Positions 1 through 6,980 are shown, counted from the stretch's first letter. The stretch is 17,125 nt of DNA from Burkholderiales bacterium (GCA_005790965.1 SXTL01000026.1:1-17125); one strand, 5' to 3'. Numbers and translations: made by a program. Notes: generated by a model not told the origin, from the sequence alone.

Positions 1-152
1 TGCAGGACGAGGACCACGCCTTCCTTGAGGGACTTGCCCTTGGCCATTTGCAGTTGGCCGTTGAGCGTGAGGCCGTGGTGCGGCAAAGTAACCTCGGCGG
101 CTTGGCTGCCGAGACTCAGAAATAAAAGAAACAGGAATAGGCTACGCAACAT
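1..152 (-). CDS. Partial exported alpha/beta-hydrolase-like protein (N-terminus only)
   Basis: Only the first 50 codons are inside the window; the gene continues past the left edge. The start chosen is the ATG at 152-150, preceded by a GGAG ribosome site about 6 bases upstream; an in-frame ATG 12 bases further up has a poorer site. The protein opens with a hydrophobic signal peptide (MLRSLFLFLLFLSLGSQAA) that looks cleavable after QAA. The mature start has a beta-strand pattern ending in VVLVLH, which resembles the strand and oxyanion-hole histidine of serine alpha/beta hydrolases (usually followed by HGxxx). That family call is an inference from very little sequence, because no catalytic residue is visible. 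It is transcribed divergently from the fumarase gene, with 126 bases between the starts. Confidence 0.5.
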   Translation of the reverse strand, partial: MLRSLFLFLLFLSLGSQAAEVTLPHHGLTLNGQLQMAKGKSLKEGVVLVL

Positions 153-278
153 GGTGATCTCCATAGAGGCTTCATGAGGGAATGGTGCGGGGTTAGGCCA
201 ATGAGTGCAATAGCACATTTATCCCGCCTGATTGTCCCGTAGAATGATCCCATCATATCCCGTGACGCCCCGTTTGCC

Positions 279-1808
279 ATGACTGTTATTCGCCAGGAAG
301 ACCTTATTCAGTCGCTTGCCGACGCCTTCCAGTTTATTGCGGTCTATCACCCGCAAGACTTTGTAGCGGCGGTACACGCGGCCTGGCAACGAGAACAAGC
401 GCCTGCCGCTAAGGATGCGTTGGCACAGATTCTGGTGAATTCGCGTCTGTGCGCCGAGGGCCGGCGACCGATCTGCCAAGATACCGGTATGGCCGTGGTG
501 TTCATGGAGATCGGAATGGGGGTGCGTTTTAGCGGCGATGGGGATTTACAGACACTGGTGGATGAGGGCGTGCGCCGCGCTTATACCGATGCCGTCAACC
601 CGTTGCGGGCCTCGGTGCTGGCCGACCCGGCGGGCGCACGGCGCAACACCCGCGACAACACTCCGGCGGTGCTGCATGTGCGTCTGGTACCGGGTGATCG
701 ACTCGATATCCGCGTGGCGGCCAAGGGGGGCGGCTCGGAAAACAAGGCCCAGTTTGCGGTGCTGAACCCGTCTGATTCCATCGTCGATTGGGTGCTGGAG
801 CGTCTGCCGGAAATGGGCGCGGGCTGGTGTCCGCCGGGTGTGCTGGGGATTGGCATCGGCGGCACGCCGGAAAAGGCCATGTTGCTGGCAAAGGAATCAC
901 TGCTGGCTCCAATCGACATCCAAGATTTGCGTGCCCGTGGGCCGCAGAACCGTATCGAAGAACTGCGCCTGGAGATCTTTGACCAGGCCAATGCGCTGGG
1001 TATTGGCGCCCAGGGATTGGGCGGGCTGACCACCGTGCTGGATGTGAAGATCCTTGATTATCCCACCCACGCTGCCAGCCTGCCGGTCGCAATGATCCCT
1101 AACTGTGCGGCGACGCGGCATGTGCATTTTTCGCTGGATGGCAGTGGCCCGGCGCGTTTCGCTCCGCCGCCGTTGTCGGCTTGGCCGACGGTCGCCTGGG
1201 AAGGTCCAGCGGGGGCAAAGCGGGTGAATCTGGATACGATAACGCGCGCAGAGGTGGCCCGTTGGCGCGCCGGTGATGCCTTGTTGCTGACGGGCAAGCT
1301 GTTGACAGGCCGTGACGCCGCACATAAAAAGATTGCGGAGTTGGTCGCCCGGGGCGAGCCTTTGCCGGTCGATTTCCGGAGCCGCTTCATTTATTATGTC
1401 GGCCCGGTTGATGCTGTGCGGGATGAGGCCGTAGGTCCAGCGGGACCGACGACAGCCACGCGCATGGACAAATTCACGGACCTGATGCTGGGTGAACTCG
1501 GTTTGTTCGGCATGGTAGGCAAGGCTGAGCGCGGGCCGGAGGCCGTGGCGAGTATTCGCCGTCACGGCGCTGCGTATTGCATCGCCGTTGGCGGGGCAGC
1601 CTATCTGGTGTCGCGGGCCATCAAGTCCTCAAAGATCCTGGCCTTCCCAGAGTTGGGCATGGAGGCGATCCATGAGTTTGAAGTCGTGGATATGCCGGTG
1701 ACGGTGGCGGTTGACGCCCAAGGCGCCTCGGTGCATGAAACCGGTCCGCACGAATGGCGGGTGAAATTGCAGGATTTGCGGATAAGACCCGTAGAAAAGT
1801 TAATGTGA
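279..1808 (+). CDS. fumA: Class I fumarate hydratase, [4Fe-4S], single-chain
   Basis: Interconverts fumarate and L-malate in the cytoplasmic TCA cycle. The protein is 509 residues, the usual size for the single-chain iron-sulfur fumarases, which fuse the alpha and beta parts. Three cysteines fit the cluster ligands by motif and spacing: Cys66 in RRPICQDTG, Cys184 in GWCPPG and Cys276 in IPNCAATR. The intervals of 118 and 92 residues resemble the 119 and 94 seen in E. coli FumA and the Leishmania enzyme. KGGGSEN (150-155 region) and the beta-domain motif with RMD at 395-397 are also present. No clear Shine-Dalgarno precedes the ATG. A TAGAAT hexamer at 240-245 could be a -10 box, but no convincing -35 goes with it. 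The enzyme is expected to be oxygen-labile. No terminator is seen before the next gene. Confidence 0.93.
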   Translation: MTVIRQEDLIQSLADAFQFIAVYHPQDFVAAVHAAWQREQAPAAKDALAQILVNSRLCAEGRRPICQDTGMAVVFMEIGMGVRFSGDGDLQTLVDEGVRRAYTDAVNPLRASVLADPAGARRNTRDNTPAVLHVRLVPGDRLDIRVAAKGGGSENKAQFAVLNPSDSIVDWVLERLPEMGAGWCPPGVLGIGIGGTPEKAMLLAKESLLAPIDIQDLRARGPQNRIEELRLEIFDQANALGIGAQGLGGLTTVLDVKILDYPTHAASLPVAMIPNCAATRHVHFSLDGSGPARFAPPPLSAWPTVAWEGPAGAKRVNLDTITRAEVARWRAGDALLLTGKLLTGRDAAHKKIAELVARGEPLPVDFRSRFIYYVGPVDAVRDEAVGPAGPTTATRMDKFTDLMLGELGLFGMVGKAERGPEAVASIRRHGAAYCIAVGGAAYLVSRAIKSSKILAFPELGMEAIHEFEVVDMPVTVAVDAQGASVHETGPHEWRVKLQDLRIRPVEKLM

Positions 1809-1823
1809 TTTGTTAGGAAGTGC

Positions 1824-1851
1824 TTGCATAACTCTATTTGTCTGCTAGATT
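1824..1851 (+). promoter_or_regulatory. Candidate sigma70 promoter (extended -10) for the PBP7-like gene
   Basis: TTGCAT at 1824-1829 is a partial -35 match. It is followed after 16 bases by TAGATT at 1846-1851, which is preceded by TG at 1843-1844 and so makes an extended -10 (TGcTAGATT). The predicted start lies near 1858, giving a short leader to the ATG at 1883. This is a by-eye match only. Confidence 0.35.
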
Positions 1852-1870
1852 GTGAACCTGTGTGTGGGTT

Positions 1871-1876
1871 GAGGGG
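1871..1876 (+). promoter_or_regulatory. Ribosome binding site that fixes the PBP7-like start at 1883
   Basis: GAGGGG lies 6 bases before the ATG at 1883. The in-frame ATG at 1877 directly abuts this sequence and the GTG at 1862 lies upstream of it, so 1883 is the only start with normal spacing. Confidence 0.6.
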
Positions 1877-1882
1877 ATGAAC

Positions 1883-2932
1883 ATGGCAAAAGGATTTTTC
1901 GGACGACTGGGCATGCTGTTGGTGCTGGCGTTGGCCCTTGCTCTCCCCGCGCACGCCGAAGCGACGGCCGCATCCGATCGGCCCGCCAAGAGTAAGACGG
2001 TTAAGTCTCAAGCGGCCAAAAGCAAGGGGCATAAAGCCCGTGCGGTTAAGGCTAAGGTCGCCAAGTCGCGTGCCGCACGCAAGGCGCTCAACGCCCGGCG
2101 TGCCATGGATCGCGAGATGGGGTACTACCGCGTCGTCAATGGTCTGCCAGTTTTGCGCTCAGCGTATGCCGTGGTGATTGATCAACAAACCGGGGCCTTG
2201 GTATATGCCAAAAATCCGGATCAGGCGACTCCGATCGCTTCGATCACCAAACTGATGACGGCGATGGTTGTGCTGGATGCCGCGCTACCGCTGGAGGAAT
2301 CGATTACGGTGAGCGAGGCGGATGTCGATCACCTTAAACATACCCGCTCCCGGCTGCCGATTGGTGCGACGGTGTCGCGTTCGGATCTCTTGCATATGGC
2401 CCTGATTGCTTCGGAAAACCGCGCCGCTGCCGCCCTGTCGCGAGCCTATCCGGGGGGGCGTGAGGCCTTTGTTGTCGCCATGAACCGCAAGGCTAGGAAC
2501 CTTGGCATGACGGAGTCCGTCTTTGTGGACGGCACAGGTCTATCCAGTTCGAACCGCGCGACCGCTCAGGATCTGGCTCGTATGGTGTCGGCCGCGCATG
2601 CCTATCCCGTGATCCGAGAGATCAGCACCTTGGGAAGCTATGATATTTTGGTGCCGGGGCGGCGCAATCTGCGCAGTCTGGCTTATAACAACACCAATGC
2701 CCTGACGCGTAACAAGGGTTGGGATATCGGGATTTCCAAAACGGGCTATATCAATGAGGCCGGTCACTGTCTGGTGATGCAGGCAAAGATCTCAGACAAG
2801 CCGCTGATCATTGTGTTGCTCGATGCCCAGGGTAAGTATTCTCGTATCGGGGATGCCAACCGTCTGCGCCGCTGGCTAGAAAATGGCGCTATGCAGCGCG
2901 TGGCCAAGCACACGCCGGGACGCCAAGCCTAG
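1883..2932 (+). CDS. pbpG: D-alanyl-D-alanine endopeptidase, PBP7/PbpG type (peptidase S11)
   Basis: A periplasmic low-molecular-weight penicillin-binding protein, predicted to cleave D-Ala-mDAP cross-links in peptidoglycan during growth. It has 349 residues from the chosen ATG. A signal peptide runs over residues 1-25, ending LPAHA. Residues 30-80 form an unusually basic Lys/Ala/Arg-rich stretch, and the catalytic domain starts near 93. All three active-site motifs are present: SITK with Ser120 and Lys123, SEN at 177-179, and KTG at 286-288. The C-terminus lacks the long membrane-anchor domain of PBP5/6, which favours the PBP7 subgroup; a DacA-type carboxypeptidase is the alternative. The gene starts 74 bases after the fumarase stop and has its own candidate promoter. 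It ends just before a hairpin terminator. Confidence 0.88.
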   Translation: MAKGFFGRLGMLLVLALALALPAHAEATAASDRPAKSKTVKSQAAKSKGHKARAVKAKVAKSRAARKALNARRAMDREMGYYRVVNGLPVLRSAYAVVIDQQTGALVYAKNPDQATPIASITKLMTAMVVLDAALPLEESITVSEADVDHLKHTRSRLPIGATVSRSDLLHMALIASENRAAAALSRAYPGGREAFVVAMNRKARNLGMTESVFVDGTGLSSSNRATAQDLARMVSAAHAYPVIREISTLGSYDILVPGRRNLRSLAYNNTNALTRNKGWDIGISKTGYINEAGHCLVMQAKISDKPLIIVLLDAQGKYSRIGDANRLRRWLENGAMQRVAKHTPGRQA

Positions 2933-2948
2933 TTGTTTCTGCTTAATT

Positions 2949-2990
2949 AACCGCCCCGCTCGCCTTGTTGGTGATCGGGGCGGTTTGATT
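2949..2990 (+). terminator. Rho-independent terminator after the PBP7-like gene
   Basis: A perfect 10-bp stem pairs AACCGCCCCG (2949-2958) with CGGGGCGGTT (2976-2985) around a 17-base loop. It is followed by a short T-rich tail (TTTGATTTT). The loop is longer than ideal and the T-tract is interrupted, so efficiency may be moderate. It separates the PBP gene from the fcc unit. Confidence 0.65.
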
Positions 2991-3266
2991 TTGGCCGGCG
3001 AATATCAACCATCAGAACACAATAATAGAATAAAGTAGTCAATAGCGGATAATGAGATCGCTTGATAAAAGTCAAGCGTGTTGTTGGCCCGAAAATAAAT
3101 CCCTATGTATAAAGCGGCTAATGCCACATCGGCAGGGTTGGGTGACTTGTCTCCGCCGGAGCGCGATGGTTACCCCTACCGATTGGTTGAGGGTGGGTGG
3201 GCTTTTCTGGTGCCGTGTCTCGAGGGTTGACCCTTTCGGCTTGGGAAGCAATAAAAGGAGAGTGCG
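2991..3266 (+). other. Non-coding leader and regulatory region upstream of fccA
   Basis: Together with the terminator before it, this makes a 334-base stretch without a convincing gene. The left half (3000-3115) is strikingly AT-rich compared with its surroundings and contains an FNR-like palindrome at 3062-3075 and a TATGTATAAA-like sequence at 3104-3113 that could hold a -10 box. The right half (3116-3250) is GC-rich and would be a 5' untranslated leader of roughly 150 bases. It has only short hairpins, such as CTCCG/CGGAG, and I recognise no riboswitch. A strong ribosome site, AAGGAG at 3255-3260, lies 6 bases before fccA. A 72-codon reading frame here (3052-3270) has no supporting feature. 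Confidence 0.6.
3062..3075 (+). promoter_or_regulatory. FNR/ANR-type binding site upstream of fccA
   Basis: TTGATAAAAGTCAA matches the FNR-family consensus TTGAT-N4-ATCAA at 9 of 10 defined bases, the single difference being G for A at the start of the right half. It lies inside a 7-bp inverted repeat, CGCTTGA (3059-3065) and TCAAGCG (3072-3078). It is the only such site I saw in the window's intergenic regions. A class II activator position would put the transcript start near 3110, but no -10 box is placed perfectly for that. The implied control is anaerobic or NO-responsive activation of fccA-fccB-onr (inference). Confidence 0.6.
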
Positions 3267-3860
3267 ATGAAAAAGGCAATAGGAAGGGCGTGTGCTCTGA
3301 TGTTGTGTTTAATGGCTAGCGCCATGGTGGCACCGGCGCTGGCCGCTGATTCCATTGTGGCCTTGGCCAACACTTGCAACAACTGTCACGGGCTCAAGGG
3401 CGTCAGCGTGGGGGCTTCGATGCCTTCCATCGGGGGGCAATCTGAGAGCTATCTTCGTACGGTGATGTTGGAGTGGAAGAACGGGACACGCTATTCCGCC
3501 ACCATGGGCCGTCTGCTTAAAGGCTATAGCGACGAGCAAATCGTAGCGCTTGCCAAATATTTTGCGGCCCAACCGTGGGTTCCCGCCGAGCAACGCGCGC
3601 CTGATCAGGTCGTCTTTAATGGACGCCTCGTTAGTGACCGTTGCACCACCTGCCATGGTGAGCGCGGAGGCCAGCCTAGTGACGACCAAACGCCCCGCTT
3701 GAATGGGCAGTGGGCCCTGTATCTCGAGATGGAGTTGAACAAGTATCGCGACGAGGAAGTCAAACTGCCGCATCGCAAGATGCGCAAAAACGCCCAAAAG
3801 TTGGAACCGGCCGAGGTCTATGAGGTGTCCAACTTCATGGCTGTCCAGAAAGGTCAGTGA
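3267..3860 (+). CDS. fccA: Flavocytochrome c sulfide dehydrogenase, diheme cytochrome subunit
   Basis: This is the electron-accepting subunit of periplasmic sulfide dehydrogenase: it takes electrons from the FccB flavin and passes them to other c-type cytochromes. It has 197 residues with a signal peptide (residues 1-27, ending PALAA). Two heme sites are visible, CNNCH at 37-41 and CTTCH at 126-130, which fits the two-domain fold of the Allochromatium vinosum subunit. Likely axial methionines are Met80 in ATMGRLLKGYS and Met172 in HRKMRKN, both in contexts that match the A. vinosum protein. The start at 3267 has AAGGAG six bases upstream. It is the first gene behind the FNR-like site, and its stop lies within the ribosome site of fccB, 10 bases before that gene. 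Other diheme class I cytochromes look similar, but the neighbour settles the call. Confidence 0.92.
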   Translation: MKKAIGRACALMLCLMASAMVAPALAADSIVALANTCNNCHGLKGVSVGASMPSIGGQSESYLRTVMLEWKNGTRYSATMGRLLKGYSDEQIVALAKYFAAQPWVPAEQRAPDQVVFNGRLVSDRCTTCHGERGGQPSDDQTPRLNGQWALYLEMELNKYRDEEVKLPHRKMRKNAQKLEPAEVYEVSNFMAVQKGQ

Positions 3861-3870
3861 GGAGACGATG

Positions 3871-5169
3871 ATGAACAGTGTGAATCGGCGTGTATTTTTG
3901 CAGTCTCTTGCGGCCGCTGGATCGGCCTCCATTCTGACGGTCCCCGCGGCGCGTGCGGCGTCGACCGCGAAGGCCCGGGTCGTGGTGGTCGGCGGGGGGT
4001 TTGGGGGTGCAGCGGCGGCCAAGTACATCAAATTGATGGACCCCGCGATTGATGTCACCTTGGTCGAGCCCAATGCGACCTATACCGCGTGTCCGCTTTC
4101 CAACGAGGTGATCTCGGGGCATCGCACTCTGGAAAGTTTGCAAACCCGCTATGGCGGGCTGACGGCGCGCGGGATCAATATCGTGCAGCGCTGGGTGACG
4201 GCCGTGGATCCGATCAAAAAGGTGGTGACCCTGACGGGCGGCGCCACGCTGTCCTACGATGCCTTGATCATGGCTCCCGGTGTAGATTTCACATGGGGGG
4301 CCGTGGAGGGCTATACCTCGGAGGTGTCGGCAGAGATTCCGCATGCCTATAAGGCCGGTCCGCAGACCCTGCTCTTGAAGCAACAGGTTGAAGCGATGAA
4401 GGATGGTGAGGTGTGCATTATCGCCCCGCCGCCTAAGCCCTTCCGCTGTCCGCCCGGGCCGTATGAGCGAGCGGCGCAGATTGCGCATTACCTTAAGCAT
4501 CACGGCAAGGGTAAGTCCAAGATCCTGATCCTGGACCCCAATGACTCCTTCTCCAAGCAAGGGCTCTTTACGCAGGCATGGAAGGCGCTTTACCCGGGCA
4601 TGATTGAATGGGTTCCAGGCAAGGACGACGGCAAGGTTGTGAAGATCGACCCCAAGACGCGAACCTGTTACACCACTTTCGGCGAGCACAAGGGGACTGT
4701 GGTCAACATCATTCCGGCCCATAAGGCCGGCAAGATTGCGCGCGATGCCGGGCTGGCCAATGCCCAGGGCTGGTGCGAGGTGCAACCGATGACCATGGAA
4801 TCAACCGTGCACAAGGATATTTATCCGGTGGGCGATTGCTGTATTGCCGGCGAATTGCCGGTCTATGACATGCCCAAGTCCGCGCACATGGCCGTTACCC
4901 AGGCCAAGGTGGCAGCGGGGGCCATCATCGCCAAACTCCACGGCTTGCCCAACCCCGAGCCGTTTTATGTCAACACTTGTTACAGCCTGGTGGCACCGGA
5001 TTATGGTTTCTCGGTGGTGCATGTGTACAAGGTAGAAGACAACAAATTCATCTATGTGAAGACGGCCGGCGGCATCTCGCCGATTCAGGCAGCGCCGATC
5101 ACCCGGAAGTTGGAGTCAGAGTATGCCAACGGCTGGTTCAACAACATCATGGCTGACGCCTTTGCCTGA
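3871..5169 (+). CDS. fccB: Flavocytochrome c sulfide dehydrogenase, FAD subunit
   Basis: Oxidises sulfide to sulfur or polysulfide in the periplasm and passes electrons to FccA. It has 432 residues with a twin-arginine signal (NRRVFLQ at 5-11, then AAARA-like cleavage near 30), consistent with export after folding around FAD. The dinucleotide fold is VVVVGGGFGG at 37-46. Three key cysteines fall at the spacing I recall for the A. vinosum enzyme (42, 161 and 337 of the mature protein): Cys74 in TACPLSNEV, the covalent 8-alpha-cysteinyl FAD site, and the redox-active pair Cys193 (FRCPPGPYER) and Cys370 (NTCYS). The second FAD motif is YPVGD at 318-322, followed by an unusual CysCys and a short insertion. 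ATG at 3871 lies 6 bases after GAGGAG; ATG at 3868 is the alternative. Confidence 0.94.
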   Translation: MNSVNRRVFLQSLAAAGSASILTVPAARAASTAKARVVVVGGGFGGAAAAKYIKLMDPAIDVTLVEPNATYTACPLSNEVISGHRTLESLQTRYGGLTARGINIVQRWVTAVDPIKKVVTLTGGATLSYDALIMAPGVDFTWGAVEGYTSEVSAEIPHAYKAGPQTLLLKQQVEAMKDGEVCIIAPPPKPFRCPPGPYERAAQIAHYLKHHGKGKSKILILDPNDSFSKQGLFTQAWKALYPGMIEWVPGKDDGKVVKIDPKTRTCYTTFGEHKGTVVNIIPAHKAGKIARDAGLANAQGWCEVQPMTMESTVHKDIYPVGDCCIAGELPVYDMPKSAHMAVTQAKVAAGAIIAKLHGLPNPEPFYVNTCYSLVAPDYGFSVVHVYKVEDNKFIYVKTAGGISPIQAAPITRKLESEYANGWFNNIMADAFA

Positions 5170-5236
5170 GTCCGGAGGCGATGATGAATGAACGGATGAC
5201 CCATAAACCTGCCCCTGCCGGGGTGTCTGCAACCAA

Positions 5237-5242
5237 GAGGAG
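5237..5242 (+). promoter_or_regulatory. Ribosome binding site favouring the octaheme reductase start at 5250
   Basis: GAGGAG, within AAGAGGAG, lies 7 bases before the ATG at 5250. That ATG begins a well-formed signal peptide. In-frame ATGs at 5181 and 5184 also have a GGAGG (5174-5178) just upstream, but starting there would put about 23 hydrophilic residues in front of the signal peptide. Confidence 0.55.
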
Positions 5243-5249
5243 CAATATC

Positions 5250-6965
5250 ATGAACATTACGCAGTGGATTACACGCAGCGTGCTGGGGGTGGGGGCATGT
5301 CTCCTCGCTTTGTCGGCACACGCAGGGGTCTCGGCCCCCTTGAAGCCGAGTGACTTTGAGCCAGTTGCGACCAAGGCCGCCAAATCGATTGCCCCAATCG
5401 AAGAAAGAAAGTGTTATTCCTGCCACGACAATATCGAGGAGTTCCATAGTGGCGGTCGGCATGCCACGGTGAACTGTGCCGCTTGCCATGACGCCGTGGA
5501 TCACCTGAAGAGCGCGAAGGAAAAGGATATGGGCAAACGGCCCGTGACCCGAACCGACCATCAGGTTTGCGCCACCTGTCACGCCGATCAGTACAATTCC
5601 TTCGTCAAGGTCAACCATGCCTCCGGAGCACGGGTTGAGAAGGCCGCCTTCAAGAGCCGTTCGCCGTTGTTCGACAAGCTGATGGAGGGTTACGGCTTTA
5701 CCATTGAGCACAACGAGCCGCGCTCGCACGCCTTTATGCTGGTCGATCACTTGATCGTGGACCGCGCTTACGGTGGCCGCTTCCAGCTTAAGAACTGGAT
5801 GCATGTCAGTGATGCTGATGGGGCCGTTAAGGGCGCCTGGAGTATTTTGACGGATAAGGAACCGGCCACTTCGGAGCAGAAGAAATTCATGCCCCAGACC
5901 GTAACCGCCGGCAATCCGGTATGTCTGACCTGCAAGACCCAAGACCATATCCTCGACTGGAAATACATGGGTGACAAGGATCCGAAGGCCAAGTGGGATC
6001 GCACCTCCAAGGTGGTCGACTTTGCGCGTGACCTGAAGCATCCGCTGAACTGTTTCATGTGCCATGACCCGCACTCGGCGGCCCCGCGCGTGGTGCGTGA
6101 TGGCCTGATCAATGCGGTGGTGGATCGCAAACTGGGCACCTATCCGCTCGATCCGGCCAAGAGCGCCCAGAGCACGATCAAGAAGGTCTGGTTCCAGCGC
6201 GATGGCAAGGATTTCCGTGCGATCGGCCTCTTGTCCAAGTCGGACTCTAATGTGATGTGTGCTCAGTGCCATGTGGAATATAACTGTGGCCCGGGCTTTG
6301 ATCTGGGTGATGCAGCGACAGGCAAGGCGCCCGAGTACATCAAGATGTCTGACCCGCGTACCAACCTGTTCCCGTGGACCAATGTCATGGGCTACAAGGA
6401 GGTGATGACCAAGCAGTACAACTTCAAGGACTTCAAGCATGCCAGCACGGCGGCCTTGTTGCCCAAGATTCAGCACCCGGAAATGGAGACCACATGGGGA
6501 TCCAAGCATGAGCGTGCCGGTGTCGAGTGTAAGGATTGCCATATGCCCAAGACCAAGTCTTCGGCCGATGCCAAGCCCTACACCTGGCACGGTCAGCAGA
6601 GTGCGCGCAACATGACCCAGGAAACATGTGCCAAGTGTCACAAGGGCTGGACCGTTGAAGAGTCCAAGTACCAGATCGATTCGATCCAGAACTATATTCG
6701 CGGCAAAATGACCAAGGCCGAGTTCTGGTTGGCCCAACTCATCGACGAGATGCTGAAGGCCAAGGACAAGGGCGTGGATGAGGCAACCATGGCCAAGGCC
6801 AAGGAATACCAGTATGACGCGACGCTGTACTGGGAATGGTGGACGGCCGAAAATTCCGATGGCTTCCATAACCCGGAAATGGCACGCGCTTCGCTGGCCA
6901 AGTCGATGGATGCCTCGAAGGCAGGTATCCAGATGCTGAAGGAGGCCATGGCCGCCAAGAAGTAA
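5250..6965 (+). CDS. onr: Octaheme cytochrome c nitrite reductase (ONR, NrfA superfamily)
   Basis: A periplasmic enzyme predicted to reduce nitrite to ammonium with six electrons; relatives also reduce hydroxylamine and sulfite. It has 571 residues with a signal peptide ending LSAHA (residue 25). Eight heme sites are visible: CYSCH 55, CAACH 76, CATCH 107, CLTCK 225, CFMCH 268, CAQCH 337, CKDCH 427 and CAKCH 460. The lysine replacing histidine in the fourth (Lys229) marks the catalytic heme. Candidate active-site residues are Arg172, Tyr344 in CHVEYNC and His409 in IQHPE. Arg172-Lys229 (57) and Lys229-Tyr344 (115) equal the intervals I recall for Thioalkalivibrio nitratireducens TvNiR (131, 188, 303). 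Cys346 lies two residues after Tyr344, as in TvNiR's Tyr-Cys thioether. The helical tail with WWTAENSDGFHN is NrfA-like. Hydroxylamine oxidoreductase is excluded by CXXCK. It ends at a strong terminator. Confidence 0.92.
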   Translation: MNITQWITRSVLGVGACLLALSAHAGVSAPLKPSDFEPVATKAAKSIAPIEERKCYSCHDNIEEFHSGGRHATVNCAACHDAVDHLKSAKEKDMGKRPVTRTDHQVCATCHADQYNSFVKVNHASGARVEKAAFKSRSPLFDKLMEGYGFTIEHNEPRSHAFMLVDHLIVDRAYGGRFQLKNWMHVSDADGAVKGAWSILTDKEPATSEQKKFMPQTVTAGNPVCLTCKTQDHILDWKYMGDKDPKAKWDRTSKVVDFARDLKHPLNCFMCHDPHSAAPRVVRDGLINAVVDRKLGTYPLDPAKSAQSTIKKVWFQRDGKDFRAIGLLSKSDSNVMCAQCHVEYNCGPGFDLGDAATGKAPEYIKMSDPRTNLFPWTNVMGYKEVMTKQYNFKDFKHASTAALLPKIQHPEMETTWGSKHERAGVECKDCHMPKTKSSADAKPYTWHGQQSARNMTQETCAKCHKGWTVEESKYQIDSIQNYIRGKMTKAEFWLAQLIDEMLKAKDKGVDEATMAKAKEYQYDATLYWEWWTAENSDGFHNPEMARASLAKSMDASKAGIQMLKEAMAAKK

Positions 6966-6980
6966 ACGCTAGCTAGTGTG

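Noticed and set aside
3171..3177. TACCCCT, a match to the NarL/NarP heptamer, in the fccA leader
   Set aside because: It is a single heptamer with no inverted partner at 7-2-7 spacing, expected by chance about once per few kilobases, and probably downstream of the transcript start.
3227..3255. TTGACC ... ATAAAA as a second fccA promoter
   Set aside because: The spacing fits, but transcription would begin at or after the ribosome site, leaving an essentially leaderless message despite a strong AAGGAG.
3052..3270. 72-codon plus-strand frame in the fccA leader
   Set aside because: It starts beside the FNR-like site, has no ribosome site and no recognisable protein features, and runs into the fccA start.
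3835..4785. 316-codon minus-strand frame antisense to fccB
   Set aside because: It overlaps clear FAD-binding and catalytic-cysteine coding sequence; the product is Arg/Gly-rich with no recognisable domain.
5085..6869. 594-codon open frame on the minus strand, antisense to onr
   Set aside because: It mirrors onr almost end to end. Its translation has no domain or signal I recognise, and such frames arise from the codon bias of GC-rich genes that avoid TTA, CTA and TCA.
5250..6965. Hydroxylamine oxidoreductase or octaheme tetrathionate reductase as the identity of the octaheme protein
   Set aside because: HAO has eight CXXCH sites and a Tyr-heme cross-link, not CXXCK. Tetrathionate reductase does not share the CHVEY, QHPE and ENSxGFHN signatures. 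These point to the NrfA/ONR superfamily.
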